A stretch of DNA of 64,000 nt from an uncultured Bacilli bacterium (GCA_947627195.1 CANQVC010000003.1:18991-82990); one strand, 5' to 3'. Counted from the first letter of the stretch, positions 17,631 to 28,466 are shown. The notes: generated by a model not told the origin, from the sequence alone. Made by a program: numbers and translations.

Positions 17631-18866
17631 TTAAAATACAAAATTACCATTAATAAATATTTTGACATTTTTTCCATCTTTAGTAGTACCAACAATTTCC
17701 ATATCTTTACTACCAAACATGAAATCAACATGAACAATTGATTTATTATAACCTTTTTTCATCAATTCTTCTTCACTTAAATTATTACCATCTTTAATAT
17801 TCATTGTATAAGCATTTCCTAATGCTAAATGACAAGAAGCATTTTCATCAAATAAAGTATTATAAAACAATATATTCATATTAGATATAGGTGAATCATG
17901 AGATATCAAAGCAACTTCACCTAATCTAGAACTACCACTATCTGTTTCAAGTAATGCTTTTAATGTTTCTTTTTCTTTTTTAGCATCAAAATCAACTACT
18001 TTTCCATCTTTAAAAATCAAATAAAAATCTTCAATTAATTTGCCTTGATAATTAAGAGGTTTTGTGGCAACTACTTTACCATTTACACCATGAGAATGAG
18101 GCATTGAAAATGTTTCTTCTGTTGGAATATTAGGGGCAAAATAGACACCTTTTTGCGAATATTCTCCACCTCCACCCCAAATATGTCCATCAACAAGTTT
18201 AACTTCTAAATCAGTTCCTAAATTATTTTTAAAATGTAATTTATCAAAAGCATACTTATTTAACATATCATTATGTTTAGCAAGTCTATCCATATGTTCT
18301 TGCCAAGCTTCTACAGGATTATTATCTTTAGTAACTCTACTTGCATTTAAAATTGCTTCTAATAATTTATCTTGGGCAATTTCATCATCACAATTTGGAA
18401 AAACTTTTTTCGCCCAAGCAAGTGTTGGATAAGCTACAACAACCCATTGAGTAGCATTACTCATCGTGAATTTTCTAAAAAATCCTAATTTGTTTTGCGA
18501 AGCAATATTTGCTAATTTAATTTTATTGGGATCAACATCCTTCATTAATCCAGGTGTTGGTGAAGAAATACTTATTAAACAAGCATTTTGATCTACAAAA
18601 TAATGATTCTTTTCAATAACATATTGTGGAACATCTTTTAATACTTCTTCATCAACATTTTCATAATATTCTTTATTTACATAATCATCAGACCATTCAA
18701 CAATCACATTTTTAGCTTTAGCTTCATATGCAGCTTTAACTAATTCTCTAACAAATAATACACATTCAACATTTGAACGAATAACAACGAGTTGATTTTT
18801 TTGAACATTAACACCTACTTGAATTGTTAGAGTAGCGTACTTTTTTAATAATTCTTGATTAACCAT
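17631..18866 (-). CDS. M29-family metallo-aminopeptidase (AmpS/PepS-like)
   Basis: A 411-residue cytosolic aminopeptidase. The pattern matches the thermophilic aminopeptidase (M29) family: an N-terminal domain, then metal-ligand segments in the C-terminal half. These include NIPTEETFSMPHSHGVNGKV, LGEVALISHDSP, CHLALGNAYTMN and VHVDFMFGS. These enzymes release N-terminal residues from oligopeptides and use two divalent metals. It follows the ABC exporter by 12 bases, which suggests co-transcription but not a shared pathway. SD GGAG precedes the start. Confidence 0.9.
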   Translation of the reverse strand: MVNQELLKKYATLTIQVGVNVQKNQLVVIRSNVECVLFVRELVKAAYEAKAKNVIVEWSDDYVNKEYYENVDEEVLKDVPQYVIEKNHYFVDQNACLISISSPTPGLMKDVDPNKIKLANIASQNKLGFFRKFTMSNATQWVVVAYPTLAWAKKVFPNCDDEIAQDKLLEAILNASRVTKDNNPVEAWQEHMDRLAKHNDMLNKYAFDKLHFKNNLGTDLEVKLVDGHIWGGGGEYSQKGVYFAPNIPTEETFSMPHSHGVNGKVVATKPLNYQGKLIEDFYLIFKDGKVVDFDAKKEKETLKALLETDSGSSRLGEVALISHDSPISNMNILFYNTLFDENASCHLALGNAYTMNIKDGNNLSEEELMKKGYNKSIVHVDFMFGSKDMEIVGTTKDGKNVKIFINGNFVF

Positions 18867-18878
18867 TTAATAACTCCT

Positions 18879-20672
18879 TTATTGATTATTTTTTAGGTTA
18901 CTTTCATATTGTAATCGATACAATTTATAATAATAACCATGTAACTTTAATAATTCTTGATGATTTCCTTCTTCAATAATTGTTCCTTTTTGCATAACAA
19001 TAATATTATCAGCATGTTGAATAGTTGATAGACGATGAGCAACAATTAACATAGTACCAATATTTTTCATCTTTTCTAAAGAATCTTGAATTAATAATTC
19101 TGTTTCTGTATCAATATTTGCCGTTGCTTCATCTAATATCATTACTTTAGGTTTATGAACAATAGTTCTAGCAAATGATAACAATTGTCTTTGTCCACTC
19201 GAAAAATTATTTCCTCTTTCTCTTACTTCTTCATCATATCCATTAGGTAATTGATCGATAAAATGATTAGCATTTACATATGTTGATGCTTTTTTAACAT
19301 CATCTAAAGAAATACTTTCTTCACGCATTTGAATATTAGAAAATATTGTACCACTAAATAAGAATACATCTTGTAACATTTGTCCAATTTGTTTACGTAA
19401 ACTAGCAATTTTAATATGTTTAATATCAATGCCATCAATTAATATTTCTCCTTTTTGGATATCATAATTTCGAACAATTAATGATAAAATTGTCGTTTTA
19501 CCGCTACCTGTTGCCCCAACAAATGCAACAGTATCACCAGCATTAATTTTAAACGAAACATCTTTTAATATCCATTCATCAGGAATATAACTAAACCATA
19601 CATGTTTAAATTCTATATCACCACGAATATTATTTAATTCAATGGCATCAGGACTATCAACGATTACAGGTTTAGTGTCTAATACTTCAAATATTCTTTC
19701 ACTTGCCGCAAATGCACTTTGCATTACATTAAATTGATCAGCTAATTGTTGAATAGGATCAAACAATTTAGTAATATATTGTTGGAATATAATTATAATG
19801 GCAAATGTTACTACACCACTTGTTAATGCCATTTTACAGCCAATATAAATAACCAAAATTAAAGTAGTAATATATAATACATATATAATTGGTCTAAAGA
19901 TAGCAAATACCCAAATTTCTTTCATTGAACTTTTTCTTAATTGTTTATTTCTATCTTGAAATTCATTAAACTTTTTCTTTTCTTGATTAAATACTTGAGT
20001 TATTTTCATTCCACTTAAATTTTCAGAAAGAAAAGCATTAATATTACTTACATTGGCTCTTACTTCGGAATAAGCTTTTCTTGATACTTTTCTAAATATA
20101 ATAGAAACTACAACTAATAATGGTGCAAATGCTAAAACAATTAAAGCTAACTTCCATTGAATTACAAACATAATAATAATGACAACTATAATTGTTAATA
20201 TATTTTTAATTAAATTAATAACAATATTAGTATACATTTCATTAACTGCATTTGTATCACTTGTTACTCTTGTAACTAATTTACCAACAAGAATAACATT
20301 TAATTGTTCATTAGAAAATGTTTCAATAGTTCTAAAAACATCTTCACGAATTGTATACATAATTTCTTGCCCAACTTTTTGTAATGATATTGATTGAATA
20401 TATTGAATAATATATTCAACAATCATAAATATAGCATATAAAATTATATATAATAAAACAACTGAAAATTTAATAACATCTTTTCCTAATTCATCGACAA
20501 TTTTACCTGTAAATATTGGTAAAGATGTATCTAAACCAACTACAATAACCATTAAGAAAAAAGCAATAACAAATGATTTTACATGTCCATTAATATAATG
20601 TAATAATCTTTTCATTAAACCTTTTTGTTGAGGTGTTTTTGTTTTCTTAACTAATATTTTCATATTATTCAT
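18879..20672 (-). CDS. Heterodimeric ABC exporter, subunit with intact catalytic Glu
   Basis: A 597-residue half-transporter with six N-terminal membrane helices (about residues 30-310) and a C-terminal ATPase. The ATPase has Walker A GATGSGKT, Q-loop, a deviating signature FSSGQ instead of LSGGQ, Walker B ILDEATANID with the catalytic Glu, and the His switch VAHRLST. The start overlaps the end of the partner gene by eight bases. Paired with the upstream subunit, this deviating signature faces the partner's Asp-containing Walker B, the usual layout of asymmetric exporters such as BmrCD or TM287/288. Likely exports lipophilic compounds or peptides; the substrate is unknown. Confidence 0.9.
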   Translation of the reverse strand: MNNMKILVKKTKTPQQKGLMKRLLHYINGHVKSFVIAFFLMVIVVGLDTSLPIFTGKIVDELGKDVIKFSVVLLYIILYAIFMIVEYIIQYIQSISLQKVGQEIMYTIREDVFRTIETFSNEQLNVILVGKLVTRVTSDTNAVNEMYTNIVINLIKNILTIIVVIIIMFVIQWKLALIVLAFAPLLVVVSIIFRKVSRKAYSEVRANVSNINAFLSENLSGMKITQVFNQEKKKFNEFQDRNKQLRKSSMKEIWVFAIFRPIIYVLYITTLILVIYIGCKMALTSGVVTFAIIIIFQQYITKLFDPIQQLADQFNVMQSAFAASERIFEVLDTKPVIVDSPDAIELNNIRGDIEFKHVWFSYIPDEWILKDVSFKINAGDTVAFVGATGSGKTTILSLIVRNYDIQKGEILIDGIDIKHIKIASLRKQIGQMLQDVFLFSGTIFSNIQMREESISLDDVKKASTYVNANHFIDQLPNGYDEEVRERGNNFSSGQRQLLSFARTIVHKPKVMILDEATANIDTETELLIQDSLEKMKNIGTMLIVAHRLSTIQHADNIIVMQKGTIIEEGNHQELLKLHGYYYKLYRLQYESNLKNNQ

Positions 20673-22425
20673 TCACCTCATCTTCTAGTTTTTGTAAATA
20701 AACCATTCTTTCATATTCTTTACATGTCTTTAATAATTCATCATGGCTACCATATCCTATTATCTTTCCATCATCAATTAATAATATTTTATCCATTTGT
20801 TTGATTGTGGAAATACGATGAGCAATTAAAATTGTTGTTTTATCTTTTCTTATATTTTTAAGATTTCTTAAAATACTTTCTTCTGTTTTAGTATCAACAG
20901 CTGATACAGAATCATCTAAAATTAATATTTTAGCATCTTTTATTAATGCTCTTGCAATACTTATTCTTTGCTTTTGACCACCAGAGACTGTTACACCTCT
21001 TTCACCTAAAATAGTATCATAGCCATCTTTAAATTCAATAATATTATCATGAACATCACTATATTTTGCTGCTTCAATTACTTGTTCTATATTTGTCTTT
21101 TCTTGACAAAAGGCAATGTTATTAGAAATTTTATCGCTAAATAAAAAGTTGTCTTGAGGTACATAAGCTATTATATTACGAAGTTCTTTAATTGGTAATT
21201 TCATAATATCAATATCATCAATAAATAATGAGGCTTTTTCATTAGTTGGTAAATTATAAATACGTAATAATAAATCAACTAATGTTGTTTTACCACTACC
21301 AGTTCGACCAATAATACCAACACTTTGTCCAGCTTCAATAGTAAATGTAACATCATGTAGTACTTCTCTTTCTGAATCAGGATAAGTAAATGATAAATGA
21401 TTGAATGATATTTTACCTTGATATGAATGATTTTTAACAACATCATTTGCATCATTTATTTCCACAGGATAATTTAATAATTGATCGACACGATTCAATG
21501 ATGCTCTAGCTTGAGAATGTAAATTAATTAATTGTCCTAATGCCATCATTGGCCATGTTAAAGTAGTAAAATATGATAAATATGCAGTTAAATCACCGAT
21601 AGTAAATCCTGTTTTATTTTGATATACTATCCAACCACCATAGGCATATATAGCAACACCAACCATTCCTATTAATGTTCCATATAATAAAACATTAACT
21701 AATGTGGACATTTTTATATAATCGACATTTTTATCTTGGTTATCTTTATTAACTATCGCAAATGCTTTTAATTCATGTACTTCTTTTACAAAAGCTTTTA
21801 TAACACTTAATCCCGAAAAACTTTCTTGAGCAAAATCTGATAAGTCACCATATGCTTTTTGTCTAATTTGGAATTTCTTACGCATAAATCTTCCCGCAAT
21901 TAAACTAGCAATAGCTAACATAATTAAAGGAATAATACATATTATAGATAATCTAACATCCTTACGAATCATTTTTATAAAAGAAATAATTCCTAAAAAT
22001 GTTGCATCAACAAACATCATAGTTCCACTTGCAAATGAAGCACGTATTGTTTGTAAATCATTAGTATATAATGCCATTAAATTACCTGTTTTATTATGTT
22101 GATAAAATCTTTGACTTAATAATTCAGAATGAGCAAATAATTTAGCACGCATATCTGCTTCTATGCGCACCCCATTACCAAAAATACAAATACGCCAAGT
22201 AAATCTTCCAAGAAAGATTGCTAAAACAATTAATGCCATTTTTTTAGTATAATCAGCAAGTAGTTCAAGGCTAAATGTATTATTATTTAAGTGGTCAACA
22301 ATTTTTCCAATATAATCAGGAATTTGTAATTGTAATATATCAACAACAATTAAGGCAATAATTCCAATGACAAAAAAGTGTAAATATTTTAAATAATAGA
22401 TATTAACATTTCTTCCTATTAGCAT
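20665..22425 (-). CDS. Heterodimeric ABC exporter, subunit with degenerate Walker B
   Basis: A 586-residue half-transporter with a six-helix membrane domain then an ATPase with Walker A GRTGSGKT and the canonical signature VSGGQKQR. Its Walker B is ILDDSVSAVD, where the catalytic Glu is replaced by Asp, with AHRIST as switch. The combination with the next gene gives one competent and one degenerate ATP site. AAAGGAATT precedes the ATG, and a TATAAT at 22453-22458 is the likely -10. First gene of a unit that continues through the second subunit, the M29 aminopeptidase and the helical protein. Confidence 0.9.
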   Translation of the reverse strand: MLIGRNVNIYYLKYLHFFVIGIIALIVVDILQLQIPDYIGKIVDHLNNNTFSLELLADYTKKMALIVLAIFLGRFTWRICIFGNGVRIEADMRAKLFAHSELLSQRFYQHNKTGNLMALYTNDLQTIRASFASGTMMFVDATFLGIISFIKMIRKDVRLSIICIIPLIMLAIASLIAGRFMRKKFQIRQKAYGDLSDFAQESFSGLSVIKAFVKEVHELKAFAIVNKDNQDKNVDYIKMSTLVNVLLYGTLIGMVGVAIYAYGGWIVYQNKTGFTIGDLTAYLSYFTTLTWPMMALGQLINLHSQARASLNRVDQLLNYPVEINDANDVVKNHSYQGKISFNHLSFTYPDSEREVLHDVTFTIEAGQSVGIIGRTGSGKTTLVDLLLRIYNLPTNEKASLFIDDIDIMKLPIKELRNIIAYVPQDNFLFSDKISNNIAFCQEKTNIEQVIEAAKYSDVHDNIIEFKDGYDTILGERGVTVSGGQKQRISIARALIKDAKILILDDSVSAVDTKTEESILRNLKNIRKDKTTILIAHRISTIKQMDKILLIDDGKIIGYGSHDELLKTCKEYERMVYLQKLEDEVNE

Positions 22426-22510
22426 ATGTAATTCCTTTCATTATAATACAATATTATATCACTTTTATAACTAAAAATAAAGATATTTATACTAGTACTT
22501 TTAATAACAA

Positions 22511-22544
22511 AAAAAGAGCTGATTATGAATAACCAACTCTTTAT
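22511..22544 (-). terminator. Terminator of the glycan-uptake operon
   Basis: AAAGAG (22515-22520) pairs with CTCTTT (22539-22544), with inner TTAT/ATAA pairing. Seven T follow on the minus strand. It ends the unit that begins at the GH20 promoter, 15.5 kb upstream. Confidence 0.8.
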
Positions 22545-22562
22545 AATATTATTTATAATATT

Positions 22563-23888
22563 TTACATACCTGTAATACCAGTACGTTCAATAGATTCAA
22601 CAAATTGTCTTTGAACAAAGAAATAAGCAATTATTAATGGTAGCATCATTAGTAATGCAGCTGTATTTAAGATTAATCCATAGAACATTCTATCTTCAGT
22701 AATCTTTCCAAGTTCTTGTGACAAAGATCTAAATGATGTTTCAAATAATGAATTGAATGATTCAGCACTACTTGCTAATGCTGTAGTTAATACTGGTAAA
22801 ACTTTTTTATCACGGAAGCCGAATAATGTTGCAAAATAGTAATCATTATATTGCCATACAAATGAGAACAAACCAACAGTAATGATAGCTCCACGAGCAT
22901 TAGGAAGCATTACACTCCAGAATGTTCTAATTACACCAGCACCATCAATTTCCGCAGATTCTTCAAGTTCAATTGGAACACCACGGAAGAATTGTCTAAA
23001 CAAATATATGAAAATAGCTGAACGTAATCCCATACCAAATGCTGACATTATAAATATAGCAAACATATTATTCATTAATTGAATTCCGAAGAATGGTAGT
23101 TCAACATAAAGAATTTTTCTGGCAATATTTAAAGCTTCATTTGGAACTATTAAAGTAATAATTACTGTATAGAAGAAAATATTACTAAAATATTTAACTT
23201 TTAAACGAGCAAATGCATATCCTGCAACAGCTGTAGCCATAATTTGAATAAACATTGTTACCGTTGATAAGAAAACAGTATTAAGAAATACGTTATTTGA
23301 TTCAAGCGTTAAATATTTATAGGCGATTTGAATATTTAAAACGCTCCATTCGGCTGGTATCCAAACTACTTCAGGTCTAGTAATATCTGTAGGATAACGA
23401 CAAGCATATGATATTTTTTCTAGAATTGGTAAGATAATGACAAAACATAAACCAATTAGAATAAATGTTCTAAAAATGGCACCTAAGATTTGTAAAGTTT
23501 TACGACTTCTAACCATTCTTAATGTTGGATCATGCCAATCAGATTTTGCTTTCGCAATTCTGTATTTAATTTCTTGACCAACTGTCATATTATCTAATGC
23601 TAATTCAACCGTTTCTTGTGTTTCTTCTTTTCTTGTTAAAGCACTATCTTCATCTTCATCTAAGATTTGTTGCAAAGCACGTTCAGCACAAAGTTTAGTA
23701 ATATATGCATCACGTTCAGCTTTCGCAAGTTCTTCTTTTTCTTGTGGTGTTAATTCATCAGATGTAGTAGCTTCATTTACATCATTTGCATCTTCAAGAT
23801 TTTCTTCATTAGAAACTTCTTGTTCTTGAATATTTTCTTGTTCAGTTATAGCGATTTTTTCTTTTTCTTCTTTATTTTTATTCGTCAT
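22563..23888 (-). CDS. Carbohydrate ABC transporter permease, MalG type, with long acidic N-terminal extension
   Basis: Inner-membrane subunit of a sugar importer. The C-terminal 300 residues have six membrane helices and the EAA loop (LEESAEIDGAGVIRTFW) that contacts the ATPase. The first 130 residues are an unusual Glu/Asp/Lys-rich, probably cytoplasmic, tail not found in standard MalG proteins (about 280 residues), and not homologous to the periplasmic loops of MalF. It is the last gene of the operon and overlaps the partner permease by 11 bases. The function of the tail is unknown. Confidence 0.88.
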   Translation of the reverse strand: MTNKNKEEKEKIAITEQENIQEQEVSNEENLEDANDVNEATTSDELTPQEKEELAKAERDAYITKLCAERALQQILDEDEDSALTRKEETQETVELALDNMTVGQEIKYRIAKAKSDWHDPTLRMVRSRKTLQILGAIFRTFILIGLCFVIILPILEKISYACRYPTDITRPEVVWIPAEWSVLNIQIAYKYLTLESNNVFLNTVFLSTVTMFIQIMATAVAGYAFARLKVKYFSNIFFYTVIITLIVPNEALNIARKILYVELPFFGIQLMNNMFAIFIMSAFGMGLRSAIFIYLFRQFFRGVPIELEESAEIDGAGVIRTFWSVMLPNARGAIITVGLFSFVWQYNDYYFATLFGFRDKKVLPVLTTALASSAESFNSLFETSFRSLSQELGKITEDRMFYGLILNTAALLMMLPLIIAYFFVQRQFVESIERTGITGM

Positions 23889-25038
23889 AATAGAACACCA
23901 CCTTTGACAATACTCCTAATACAATAGCTAATAATATTCCAATAACAACTGTAAAAATTAAGGAAATTGATGCACCAATACCATAATTTGATAATACATT
24001 TTTGCCATCAATTAATAATCCTAAATCTTCACTTGTAACTTCTTGAGTACCAGGTTTAGAGAATTTATCTAAAATTGTAATCATTGGTGAACGCAAGAAG
24101 GAATCGACGACTGTATACACAGCTGCCGCGAGCAGCATTGGCGAAACCATCGGGAAAGTAATTTTCCAGAACATTTCATATTGGGTTGCCCCTTCCATTT
24201 TTGCCGCTTCATACAAATGTCTCGGAACAGACTGAATAGCTGATAAGAATATTAATATTTGAATACCTGAATATGCAATAATATCATAAATCTTTTGCGA
24301 TGCATTTCCTAAAAAGTCGACGAGCCATTTCGGGAAATTAGCATTCGTTAAAAAGTCTTTAAAACTAAACATTTGTTCAAACAAATCTTTAGTAGCGCCA
24401 CTTGTCGACTCATCTAAAACTGTATATGCTTTGGTTGCAACGTCAATGGCTTGAGAGTTAAAGATTACAGGAACAAAGAATACAGCACGAACAAAGGCAC
24501 GTCCTTTAAATTTAGAATTCAAAACTACAGCCATGATTAAACTAAAGATCAATATAATTGGAATATCAGTTAATATTGAAATAATTGATTGTGTTAAGAA
24601 TTCTAAGAATGTTAATTCTGATTCACCTCTAGGAGTAGCTGTTGCTTCGGTGAATACATAAATATAATTCTTAATACCAACAAAACTAACTTTAAGTCCA
24701 ACACTTCCTCCTGATTCAATAAAACCTAAACTAAACCAAATAGTATAGATAAATGGAATTAAGAAGAAATAAACAAATCCAATTAACAATGGAAGAACAA
24801 AAATAATTCCCCAAATAGTTTTACGTGTATGGTTTGTAAGTTCGCCAAACTTTCTTGGAATGAAAGTTACAACTGGTCCTACTTTCTTACCAAATTTGGA
24901 TTCGGCAATTTTATGAAACAAATTTTTAATAGCATCCATGCATATATGATAAACATGTGCTATCTTACTGCCAATAAACGAAAAGAAACTTTTTATTTTA
25001 TTTTTAATATTGGCAAAGAAACTTTTAATTTTTTTCAT
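23878..25038 (-). CDS. Carbohydrate ABC transporter permease, MalF type (second pair)
   Basis: A 386-residue permease with an N-terminal basic amphipathic extension of about 75 residues (repeats of the FFxxIKxKIKSFF kind). Six membrane helices follow, with an EAA loop (LYEAAKMEGATQYEMFW). It overlaps the DUF5696-like gene by one base and the MalG-type gene by 11, so the two form the second permease pair of this operon. An ATPase is missing from the window, so it presumably uses a shared MsmX-type ATPase encoded elsewhere. Confidence 0.88.
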   Translation of the reverse strand: MKKIKSFFANIKNKIKSFFSFIGSKIAHVYHICMDAIKNLFHKIAESKFGKKVGPVVTFIPRKFGELTNHTRKTIWGIIFVLPLLIGFVYFFLIPFIYTIWFSLGFIESGGSVGLKVSFVGIKNYIYVFTEATATPRGESELTFLEFLTQSIISILTDIPIILIFSLIMAVVLNSKFKGRAFVRAVFFVPVIFNSQAIDVATKAYTVLDESTSGATKDLFEQMFSFKDFLTNANFPKWLVDFLGNASQKIYDIIAYSGIQILIFLSAIQSVPRHLYEAAKMEGATQYEMFWKITFPMVSPMLLAAAVYTVVDSFLRSPMITILDKFSKPGTQEVTSEDLGLLIDGKNVLSNYGIGASISLIFTVVIGILLAIVLGVLSKVVFYYDE

Positions 25039-28000
25039 TAGTCCTCCTCCCCTTTTACTTTATAACTTTCTTTAGGATAAGTTTTTCCTTCATATGTTGT
25101 GTCCATATTTGTTGAATTGATATAAATACCAATACGTGAACCATCTTTTTTCTCGTATTCAACAAATACTAAATTTGGGTTAAGAATTTCATGATTAACT
25201 AATCTAGCATTATAAATACCTAATTGTTCTAATTCATTGATTTGATTAATCATAGTTTCCTTAATGTTTTGATAATATGCTTGGAAATAATATGTATAAT
25301 CAGTTTTTAATAATGTACTTGGATCTTCATATGAAACTAAATAATTTATGTTACTACCTGTTTCAATTGCTTTTAATAAGAACCATTTTTCATTATGTCC
25401 AGCAGTATTAGAATTAATAGCAATTGTTGAATAATCAAATAAACCATTGACAACTAATTGATAGAATGGAATCATTTGATCAAACATACCATACATAGAA
25501 GATGTAACAGGAACATCAACTGCTGTTGTTACATATTTAAATGCATAATCATATGGAGCAGATAATTTTAATTGGTTTTGTTCAGCTAAAATATCTAATG
25601 CTTTCATTTGATATTCTAGTGATTGTTGACCATAAACTTCTTTATTTTTTGCATAATTAGGAATAAATGAATTTCCTAAATCAGAAACAAATAATCCACC
25701 ATAAGCTTTGTTTGAGTCATTCCAAACTTTTAATTTGTTAATTGATTTATTTAATTTAGTTGCAATGCTTTCATAATATTGTGGAGCAATGATATATGTA
25801 CGAGGAGCTTTTTTATCTTGTCTTAAAGTACCTGGATCAAATGTATATCTTATTGCTGTATCATTACTTACACTTCTTGTTGAATATTTTTGATTACCAA
25901 AATTAAGATCATATCCTTTTGTTGTGGTAACAAACATTTCAGGATAGAATGTAATAGTATTGTCAACACAATATTGGAAGAACTTCTTCATAGAAGTTGC
26001 TTTTCCTAAAACACTTGAAACTTTCACAGCTCCACCAAGTTCATATTCAAAGTTTTCTTTTGTCCAACCAGTATATGAAATATTAAAATTATTAACATTA
26101 TTAGCTTTTAATTCTTCAATAATTTCTTGAGCTTGATTAAATGTTGTTAATGAATCAGATGTCTTATATTTAATACCAATTGCTAAGGCATATTTATCAT
26201 ATGAGCCTAGGAAATTAAGATTTAATACAGGACTTGTAGTTGTATCTTTTAATTCTAATCCATCACGTTCAATTAAATAATTACGATAAATATTAGCTAG
26301 ATCAACATAATCTAATTCAGTTTCATCAAGGAAAATGTAACGATAAATAAGATCATTATCAGCTATATTCTTACTCCATTTTTCATAAGTTCTTGATTCA
26401 TAAACAGTACCAACTTGAACTGATTCTTTAATACGAAGATTTGCTGAAAAATATGCATAATTTGTACCAACGGCAGCAGCTGCAAGTACTGTTTGAGCTC
26501 CACCTTTTTCAACAATTCCCATATATCCTTTAGGAACATCAGATGCACCGTTAGTGCTATTTCTATTAACAACAAAACCAAACATACCTAATAACATATT
26601 TCCTTGTTCAATTGTATATGTTTTAGAAATATATGCACTATCTTCACCATAATAATTATTAACATAACCACGATAGCCCATTTCTTCATTCTTTTTATTA
26701 TTGAAATCAATGATAGCACCAGATCCATCAGGAACAAGAATATATCCATCAGTATCAACACTTTGACTAGCAAGTGGAACATTTGTCATATTTTGTAAAA
26801 TACTAATTTGTGATAATGAATGATCTCCTTTAATTAAATCATAATTAAAATCATCTTCTGTTGCGTTTTGACCATCACGTAAAGAATCACCTAAGATTGT
26901 TGTAACTAAGCCCTTATCGGTAATTTTAAATTCAACACATACATTAAAGATAGGTAAAGATGTTTCAGTTGCAACACCAAACATTTCGTTATCTAATGCA
27001 ACTTGTTCCAATGAGTAAATAGTATTTTTAATATAACCATCTTCATAAATTACAGTTCCGTCACTATTTCTAGCAATAATTCCACCACCAACAAATGGTG
27101 TCATTTCATCTTTATATAGTGGAAAGCCTCTTGTTTGATTTTGTAATAATTCTCCATAATTATATAATATTGCATATCCACCTCTGATGTTTTCTAAAGC
27201 ACCACTTTTTAATTCATAAAATGGATATGGAAATTCTTTAGAAGGATATTGCGAATCAAATATACCCTTTAAAAAGTTCCATTGTTGTTCAGGTAAAAAT
27301 GGATTATTTGTTAATGGAGAATCAGGATTATTAAAATATTTTTTGTATAATTCACCATCAACATCTAATAATTCTAAAGGTAGACCGACGAATTTAAAAT
27401 ATTTAGTATTACCATAATTACCATATGATGTATCTTCACCAAGAGTGCTGTCAACGATTGGATTACCTTCAAAAGTATAGAATCCTTCTTCTTCACTTCC
27501 CAAAATTAATCCCATATCAGCTAAATCAGGTAGAACTGTATGTAACATATATTCATACCCTTCTTTAGTATAGACATTCATCTTTCCATCATATTTAACT
27601 ATTCTAATTTCTTGACCATCAACATTAACAGCTTTAGCTTGGGTTGATCTTAATAAAGTATTACCTCTAAATCTTTCTTCAAAAGTATTACCTAAATTAC
27701 CAACATAATTCATATATTCTTCCCAAGCATCATGGGCATTTTTAAATGCTTCTTCATCTAATTCCAATGTTTGAGCATTAATATATGCTTCTTCAAATGG
27801 TTCATACCAAGTATTATACATTCTAGTTGGGAAATAACCAGCACCAGCACTAAAATTACCAATAGTATATAGAACTTGTACAGCATCATATCCATTTTGT
27901 TCTTTTGTTAAATAACGTAAACGATAATGTTTTTCACTACCTTCAGTTAGTGAATTAAGGTAAGAAACACTATTTGTATAACTATCAAGAACAATTGAAC

Positions 28001-28466
28001 TTGCTGTACCAGTCTCAGTTTGGAAATAACTAAGGCTTACATTAGCAGCAGTTCTATCACTTTTAGTAGGATCAGCTGTTGTATATTTTAATTTATAACT
28101 ATTAGGATTATCAGCTGGTTGACCAGCAATCAATGTAGTAGTATCAACAACAGTAACAATAGTTGAATCTTCATCAAAGAACATTTTATATTTACCAGCT
28201 GTACCAATAACCACATTATTATTTAATTCTAATAAATCACCAGTATAACTTGGACTTAAATACCATTCAGTTTTATCTTTCTGACGATAAGCTTCCATAT
28301 CTTTAAATTCTTCAGGTAAGAATTCAATATTATCTGACTTTTCATATTTATAATTTAATTGATCAACATAATACATACAAAGTACAGTAACAATTAAAAC
28401 AACAAGTATGAAGGCAACAATGTTTCTTAATCTAAATATTCTACGTAATATTTTTCTTGTTTTCAT
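25038..28466 (-). CDS. Large membrane-anchored DUF5696-like protein of the sugar-transport operon
   Basis: A 1142-residue protein with one N-terminal membrane segment (residues 14-32) and no Cys lipobox, so most of it should lie outside the cell. The N-terminal half is beta-rich. The C-terminal half, from about residue 750, looks like an alpha/beta barrel (NVNNFNISYTGWTKENFEY, FYPEMFVTTTKGYDL, GGLFVSDLGNSFIP). The size, layout and position between ABC permeases and a Yip1-like gene match the DUF5696 family seen in Firmicute carbohydrate clusters. Whether it binds or cleaves glycans is not known. SD GGAGG; tight spacing to both neighbours. Confidence 0.65.
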   Translation of the reverse strand: MKTRKILRRIFRLRNIVAFILVVLIVTVLCMYYVDQLNYKYEKSDNIEFLPEEFKDMEAYRQKDKTEWYLSPSYTGDLLELNNNVVIGTAGKYKMFFDEDSTIVTVVDTTTLIAGQPADNPNSYKLKYTTADPTKSDRTAANVSLSYFQTETGTASSIVLDSYTNSVSYLNSLTEGSEKHYRLRYLTKEQNGYDAVQVLYTIGNFSAGAGYFPTRMYNTWYEPFEEAYINAQTLELDEEAFKNAHDAWEEYMNYVGNLGNTFEERFRGNTLLRSTQAKAVNVDGQEIRIVKYDGKMNVYTKEGYEYMLHTVLPDLADMGLILGSEEEGFYTFEGNPIVDSTLGEDTSYGNYGNTKYFKFVGLPLELLDVDGELYKKYFNNPDSPLTNNPFLPEQQWNFLKGIFDSQYPSKEFPYPFYELKSGALENIRGGYAILYNYGELLQNQTRGFPLYKDEMTPFVGGGIIARNSDGTVIYEDGYIKNTIYSLEQVALDNEMFGVATETSLPIFNVCVEFKITDKGLVTTILGDSLRDGQNATEDDFNYDLIKGDHSLSQISILQNMTNVPLASQSVDTDGYILVPDGSGAIIDFNNKKNEEMGYRGYVNNYYGEDSAYISKTYTIEQGNMLLGMFGFVVNRNSTNGASDVPKGYMGIVEKGGAQTVLAAAAVGTNYAYFSANLRIKESVQVGTVYESRTYEKWSKNIADNDLIYRYIFLDETELDYVDLANIYRNYLIERDGLELKDTTTSPVLNLNFLGSYDKYALAIGIKYKTSDSLTTFNQAQEIIEELKANNVNNFNISYTGWTKENFEYELGGAVKVSSVLGKATSMKKFFQYCVDNTITFYPEMFVTTTKGYDLNFGNQKYSTRSVSNDTAIRYTFDPGTLRQDKKAPRTYIIAPQYYESIATKLNKSINKLKVWNDSNKAYGGLFVSDLGNSFIPNYAKNKEVYGQQSLEYQMKALDILAEQNQLKLSAPYDYAFKYVTTAVDVPVTSSMYGMFDQMIPFYQLVVNGLFDYSTIAINSNTAGHNEKWFLLKAIETGSNINYLVSYEDPSTLLKTDYTYYFQAYYQNIKETMINQINELEQLGIYNARLVNHEILNPNLVFVEYEKKDGSRIGIYINSTNMDTTYEGKTYPKESYKVKGEED

